64,000 bases of DNA from the NCBI GenBank assembly GCA_910587485.1, contig CAJUKN010000009.1, forward strand, positions 1 through 64,000, in the 5' to 3' direction. Positions 60,681-64,000 of the stretch are shown piece by piece (the stretch's first letter is position 1; every line of letters starts with the position of its first letter). The notes under the pieces were generated by a model. It made no database searches, was not told the origin of the DNA, and was given only the letters and a program-made list of their open reading frames with translations. The DNA is from an uncultured Lachnospira sp. Lineage in GTDB: Bacteria; Bacillota; Clostridia; Lachnospirales; Lachnospiraceae. Position numbers and translations under genes: made by a program.

Positions 60681-61418
60681 TTAAATTTCTCTATCTTTGC
60701 AATAAATACAAATAGCCTGTTTTACAAATTCAGCCGTGCCATCTCCGCCTGCTTTATCAATATTTTGCTTCATGCGCTCATCACAAACATACATCTGACC
60801 TAATCCATTCAAAATTTCATCTGTACAATTATAATAATTCTCTGTGATAAATGCCTGCAATTTTCTTATTTTTTCTTGAACCTCTTTTTCTTCAGGTGAA
60901 TATTTACGAAGATTTCCCATTTCTGCAAACAAAGAAAGTAATTCATTTGCTATTGCAGTGCGTTCCTCATTGGTTTTTTCTTTTATTTTTTGTTCATATT
61001 CCTTATATGTTTTGGTAGAACCCCATCTTTTCTTAACTTCTTCTGAATATTGTTCAATTTCTGTTTTATCAAAGGCATTAAAATTCATTTTATCTACTCC
61101 TCCTTTTTGAATGTCGCGAGCAAAAGAAATCAGTTCATCAATATGCTTTCGCTGCAATTCTAACAATTTAATTTGTTGTTTAAGTGCTTCTTTTTGGTCA
61201 AACATCGGGCTGTCAAGGATTGATTTAATTTGCTTTAATGGAAATTGCAATTCACGAAACAGCAAAATATTCTGTAATCGCCTAATTGCTGTATCATCGT
61301 ATAAACGATAACCAACTTCTGTTATTTTTGTAGGTTTCAACAAGCCAATCGCATCATAATGGTGCAGTGTCCGAACGCTTACACCAGTAAGTTTGCTTAC
61401 CTCATTTACAGTCCGCAT
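60681..61418 (-). CDS. MerR-family regulator with TipAS ligand domain
   Basis: 245 residues from ATG 61418 behind AAAGGAGG. The N-terminal winged helix (MRTVNEVSKLTGVSVRTLHH, then YDAIGLLKP) and a long coiled coil (~75-110) are MerR hallmarks. The C-terminal ~120 residues (EEVKKRWGSTKTYKEYEQ to CIYCKDREI) form a TipAS-type pocket, which binds thiopeptide antibiotics in the prototype TipA. It sits behind its own 19-bp-spacer promoter and so should activate itself on ligand binding. No efflux gene is directly adjacent in the same direction. Confidence 0.9.
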   Translation of the reverse strand: MRTVNEVSKLTGVSVRTLHHYDAIGLLKPTKITEVGYRLYDDTAIRRLQNILLFRELQFPLKQIKSILDSPMFDQKEALKQQIKLLELQRKHIDELISFARDIQKGGVDKMNFNAFDKTEIEQYSEEVKKRWGSTKTYKEYEQKIKEKTNEERTAIANELLSLFAEMGNLRKYSPEEKEVQEKIRKLQAFITENYYNCTDEILNGLGQMYVCDERMKQNIDKAGGDGTAEFVKQAICIYCKDREI

Positions 61419-61445
61419 ATATTCCCTCCTTTCTTGTTTTTCTAT

Positions 61446-61476
61446 AGTGTACACTATGACGTAACGTCAGAGTCAA
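61446..61476 (-). promoter_or_regulatory. MerR-type promoter with 19-bp spacer and operator
   Basis: TTGACT (61471-61476) and TACACT (61446-61451) on the minus strand are separated by 19 bp instead of 17. The spacer holds the palindrome TGACGTAACGTCA (61457-61469). This is the textbook architecture for MerR activation by DNA untwisting. Confidence 0.88.
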
Positions 61477-61502
61477 TAGGTATATATTTTTATTTTTTTA
61501 TT

Positions 61503-61532
61503 ATCAAACAGATTGCGAATATCCGCTTAACT
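61503..61532 (-). repeat. Dispersed repeat, small remnant j
   Basis: CAGATTGCGAATATCCGCTT, then AACTT, is the reverse complement of the family's left end. Only ~25 bp remain. Confidence 0.5.
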
Positions 61533-61614
61533 TGATAACAGAATCTTTTTTTGTTATGATTAATTACACAAAAAATTGTTTTATAAATTAAATAAAATAT
61601 AACTGTTAATTTAT

Positions 61615-61720
61615 GCCTGCATGTTGCTGACATAAAGCACAAAGTTGTTAAAAAAGCATAAACTTTGAGCCTAAAGCTCTTGTGCAAAAACAGCACCAAA
61701 ATACAACACAGAAATGAGGA
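61615..61720 (+). promoter_or_regulatory. 5'-leader hairpin module of the HTH gene
   Basis: GCCTGCATGTTGCTGACATA, GCACAAAGTTGTTAAAAAAG, GAGCCTAAAGCTCTTGTGCA and finally ACACAGAAATGAGG follow the order of the module at 57205, with an inserted arm. The GAGG is the ribosome binding site of ATG 61726. Confidence 0.6.
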
Positions 61721-61725
61721 TTAAT

Positions 61726-62151
61726 ATGGACGAAAAAAATAATATAACAGAAGAACTGAAAGCACTTCTTGATATATATGATTTTAATATAAATACGCTT
61801 TCTAAATATTTACGACTACCCATAGAAGATATAAAAAATCTTTCTGAAGGAAATATTGATTTTTTACCAGAAGAACCAACGTATCGTTTTGAGCTTTTTA
61901 ATAAAATTTCTTTCCTCTATCTTAGTGCTGTTGAAGATAAAGATTTGAAATTATGTGCATTTTTAAAAATACTTATTTCTTATCATGGACTATCTAAAAA
62001 AACAATAGCTAAAATGGCAGGTGTAAACGAAAGTGATATTGCTAAAGTTTTATCAAATCCTCCTAAAAAAGTATCAGAAGAAATAAAATATAAGATTGCT
62101 GTTACTGTTATGTCATTACGGTTTTTTTTGAAGGATTGTGAACTAGAATGA
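61726..62151 (+). CDS. HTH-domain protein of unknown role
   Basis: About 141 residues from ATG 61726 with GAGG 6 nt upstream. Two HTH-like segments are visible: LLDIYDFNINTLSKYLRLPI, then EDIKNLSEG, and ILISYHGLSKKTIAKMAGVN, then ESDIAKVLS. This suggests a duplicated λ-repressor-like fold. It resembles small regulators common in Lachnospiraceae. It precedes the type I restriction operon on the same strand, but its own hairpin terminator and a 250-bp gap argue against co-transcription. Confidence 0.72.
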   Translation: MDEKNNITEELKALLDIYDFNINTLSKYLRLPIEDIKNLSEGNIDFLPEEPTYRFELFNKISFLYLSAVEDKDLKLCAFLKILISYHGLSKKTIAKMAGVNESDIAKVLSNPPKKVSEEIKYKIAVTVMSLRFFLKDCELE

Positions 62152-62235
62152 TAAATTATTTGATAAACTAATACTAGTACATTATAATAATTATATTATT
62201 GTAATCAATTAAAAAAAGATGAAATAAGGTTGAAA

Positions 62236-62270
62236 ACAATAGAATCTCCATTTTGTAAGGATTCTATTGT
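62236..62270 (+). terminator. Hairpin terminator after the HTH gene
   Basis: ACAATAGAATCTCC pairs with GGATTCTATTGT around a 9-nt loop, 85 nt beyond the stop. The T-rich tail is imperfect. Confidence 0.6.
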
Positions 62271-62299
62271 TATAAATTATATATTTTACTCTGTAAGTT

Positions 62300-62400
62300 A
62301 TTGTGCAAAAGATTGCTGTGCATAAAAGACTGCTATATAGTCTTGCCAAAACTTGAGCCATTAACTACTCTTAAAAATTAATCCAGTATGGAGGATAAGT
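62300..62400 (+). promoter_or_regulatory. Second-type 5' leader of hsdM
   Basis: TTGTGCAAAAGA, then a hairpin AAGACT-GCTATAT-AGTCTT, AAAACTTGAGCCATTAACT and AAAAATTA, ending AGTATGGAGGATAAGTATGG. This is the same block order as the MATE leader. Confidence 0.65.
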
Positions 62401-63906
62401 ATGGCTGTTAATAATAATGCAAATATAGGCTTTGAAAAACAAATTTGGGATGCTGCATGTGTTCTTTGGGGACATATTCCAGCGGCAGAATACAGAAAGG
62501 TGATTATTGGTCTTATATTTCTTCGTTACATTTCAAGTGCTTTTAAAAAACGTTACGAAGAACTTGTTGACGAAGGCGATGGATTTGAGAATGACCGAGA
62601 TGCATATACAGAAAATAATATTTTCTTTGTTCCCGAAGATGCTCGTTGGAGTAAAATTTCTTCAGCAGCTCACACACCAGAAATTGGCACCGTTATTGAT
62701 GATGCAATGAGAGCTATTGAAAAAGAAAATGTAACACTTAAAAATGTTCTTCCTAAGAATTATGCAAGTTCTGATTTGGACAAGCGTGTACTAGGTGATG
62801 TTGTTGACCTTTTTACAAATATGGATATGAGTGATACAGAAGAAAATAAAGATTTACTTGGTCGTACATATGAATATTGTATTGCACAATTTGCTGCTTA
62901 TGAAGGTGTCAAAGGCGGCGAATTTTATACACCATCAAGCATTGTTAAAACAATCGTTGCCATTTTGAAACCATTTAAAAATTGTCGCGTGTATGACCCT
63001 TGTTGTGGTTCAGGTGGTATGTTTGTACAAAGTGCAAAATTTATTGAGGCGCACAGCACAACTCGTGGTGAAATGGCTGTTTATGGTCAAGAATCGAATG
63101 CAGATACTTGGAAAATGGCAAAAATGAATATGGCTATTCGTGGAATAGATGCGAACTTTGGCTCATGTCAAGCAGACACTTTTTTTAATGATTTACACCC
63201 TACCTTAAAAGCTGATTTTATTATGGCTAATCCACCATTTAATCTTTCTAACTGGGGTGCAGACAAGTTAAAAGAAGATGGTCGTTGGAAATATGGTGTT
63301 CCTCCTGCTAATAATGCCAACTATGCTTGGATTCAACATATGATATATCACCTTTCCTCAAATGGAAAAATTGGTCTTGTACTTGCTAATGGTGCTTTAT
63401 CATCTCAAAGCAGCGGTGAAGGTGAAATCCGAAAGAAAATTATTCAAGATGACCTGATAGAAGGTATTGTTGCTTTACCTACTCAACTTTTTTACAGTGT
63501 AACAATTCCTGTTACTCTTTGGTTTATCAGCAATAATAAGAAACAAAAAGGAAAAACACTATTTATTGATGCTCGCAAGATGGGATATATGGTTGACCGT
63601 AAACATCGAGATTTTACAGATGACAATATTCAAAAACTTGCAGATATATTTGAAGCATTCCAAAATGGTACTTTGGAAAATGTAAAAGGATTCTGTGCTG
63701 TCTGTGACCTTCAGGAAATTGAAAAGCAAGATTTTATTCTAACTCCCGGCAGATATGTTGGTATTGAAGAAGCTTCTGATGACGGGGAACCTTTTGAGGA
63801 AAAAATGGGACGATTAACTTCTGAACTTTCAGAAATGTTTGCAAAATCGCATAAATTAGAAGATGAAATACGTAAGAACTTGGGGGCGATTGGGTATGAA
63901 ATATAA
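62401..63906 (+). CDS. hsdM: Type I restriction-modification DNA methyltransferase HsdM
   Basis: 501 residues. The N-terminal HsdM helical domain (NIGFEKQIWDAACVLWGHIP, then LIFLRYISSAFKKRYEEL) is followed by the N6-adenine methyltransferase core. Motif I is VYDPCCGSGGMFVQS, after the lead-in GGEFYTPSSIVKTI. Motif IV is IMANPPFNLSNWG (NPPF). It methylates adenine in the bipartite target set by HsdS and forms the M2S core of the complex. The next gene, hsdS, overlaps it by 11 nt. A restriction subunit gene is expected beyond the window. Confidence 0.95.
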   Translation: MAVNNNANIGFEKQIWDAACVLWGHIPAAEYRKVIIGLIFLRYISSAFKKRYEELVDEGDGFENDRDAYTENNIFFVPEDARWSKISSAAHTPEIGTVIDDAMRAIEKENVTLKNVLPKNYASSDLDKRVLGDVVDLFTNMDMSDTEENKDLLGRTYEYCIAQFAAYEGVKGGEFYTPSSIVKTIVAILKPFKNCRVYDPCCGSGGMFVQSAKFIEAHSTTRGEMAVYGQESNADTWKMAKMNMAIRGIDANFGSCQADTFFNDLHPTLKADFIMANPPFNLSNWGADKLKEDGRWKYGVPPANNANYAWIQHMIYHLSSNGKIGLVLANGALSSQSSGEGEIRKKIIQDDLIEGIVALPTQLFYSVTIPVTLWFISNNKKQKGKTLFIDARKMGYMVDRKHRDFTDDNIQKLADIFEAFQNGTLENVKGFCAVCDLQEIEKQDFILTPGRYVGIEEASDDGEPFEEKMGRLTSELSEMFAKSHKLEDEIRKNLGAIGYEI

Positions 63907-64000
63907 TTGGAGTATAAAAAAACTTTCAGATATAGCATATATTAACCCAAAAGAGAGTATTCCAAAAGGAACGATTGCAAAAAAAATTCCTATGGACAAA
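63896..64000 (+). CDS. hsdS: Type I specificity subunit HsdS, N-terminal part only
   Basis: ATG 63896 opens a frame reading MKYNWSIKKLSDIAYINPKE, then IPKGTIAKKIPMDK, and runs off the window. The W-x-KKLSDIA-x-IN-PK start is typical of type I specificity subunits, whose two target-recognition domains read the DNA site. It overlaps hsdM by 11 nt, so it is translated from the same mRNA. The recognition domains are outside the window. Confidence 0.85.
   Translation, partial: MKYNWSIKKLSDIAYINPKESIPKGTIAKKIPMDK

Overview
This is an AT-rich window from a Gram-positive anaerobe, most likely class Clostridia and close to Lachnospiraceae. That placement is an inference from strong AGGAGG-type ribosome binding sites, lipobox lipoproteins, EFR1 ferrodoxin, YitT, DUF6442 and TipAS-MerR families, an Rpn-type nuclease relic of a kind common in gut Lachnospiraceae, and a type II-A CRISPR system. 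There is no rRNA, ordinary tRNA, complete insertion sequence or recognisable prophage. Most of the window is a patchwork of small transport, regulatory and detoxification operons separated by long intergenic regions that are full of dispersed repeats.

Layout. 1-2100: visibly more GC-rich cargo (KTR protein, MFS transporter, TetR) that looks like the end of a conjugative element. 2.5-6.3 kb: a two-component system, a decayed ABC exporter, a broken DUF6442 gene and an HTH regulator. 6.5-8.5 kb: a Ro60/Rsr protein preceded by a co-oriented cluster of tRNA-mimicking Y-like RNAs, the most striking system here. 8.8-12.1 kb: an Rpn relic and a TetR-controlled ABC exporter. 12.7-15.2 kb: an overlapping AAA-ATPase plus TPR pair that could be a STAND-like module. 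15.5-24 kb: an orphan NRPS-like methyltransferase, TcdA, a DUF5131 protein, an EFR1 ferrodoxin, a GGDEF protein facing a hybrid histidine kinase, and YbjQ. 24.3-28 kb: YitT and an NAD-salvage operon (nrtR-pnuC-nadR) with candidate NrtR operators over its promoter. 28-42 kb: patatin, GNATs, two ABC exporters, lipoproteins, a broken CPBP protease, a GGADGPT-motif protein and a NADAR protein. 42.5-44.2 kb: a chemoreceptor. 44.5-51.5 kb: a complete type II-A CRISPR-Cas locus (array, csn2, cas2, cas1, cas9, divergent tracrRNA). 51.9-56.4 kb: a MarR-ADH-ALDH-C45 hydrolase group with a perfect palindromic operator. 56.5-64 kb: Rrf2, cupin, MATE, GNAT, a TipAS-MerR regulator, an HTH protein and the start of a type I restriction-modification operon.

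Four intergenic sequence families recur and are not explained by the genes: (i) a ~130-bp dispersed repeat in both orientations, with an internal GC-rich hairpin; (ii) ~100-bp long-hairpin elements just downstream of stop codons; (iii) a 5'-leader hairpin module ending in AGAAATGAGG, which supplies the Shine-Dalgarno of unrelated genes; (iv) a second leader type ending in ATGGAGG, at the MATE, hsdM and EamA genes. These families, together with the Rsr/Y-RNA cluster, are the best candidates for under-described biology in the window.
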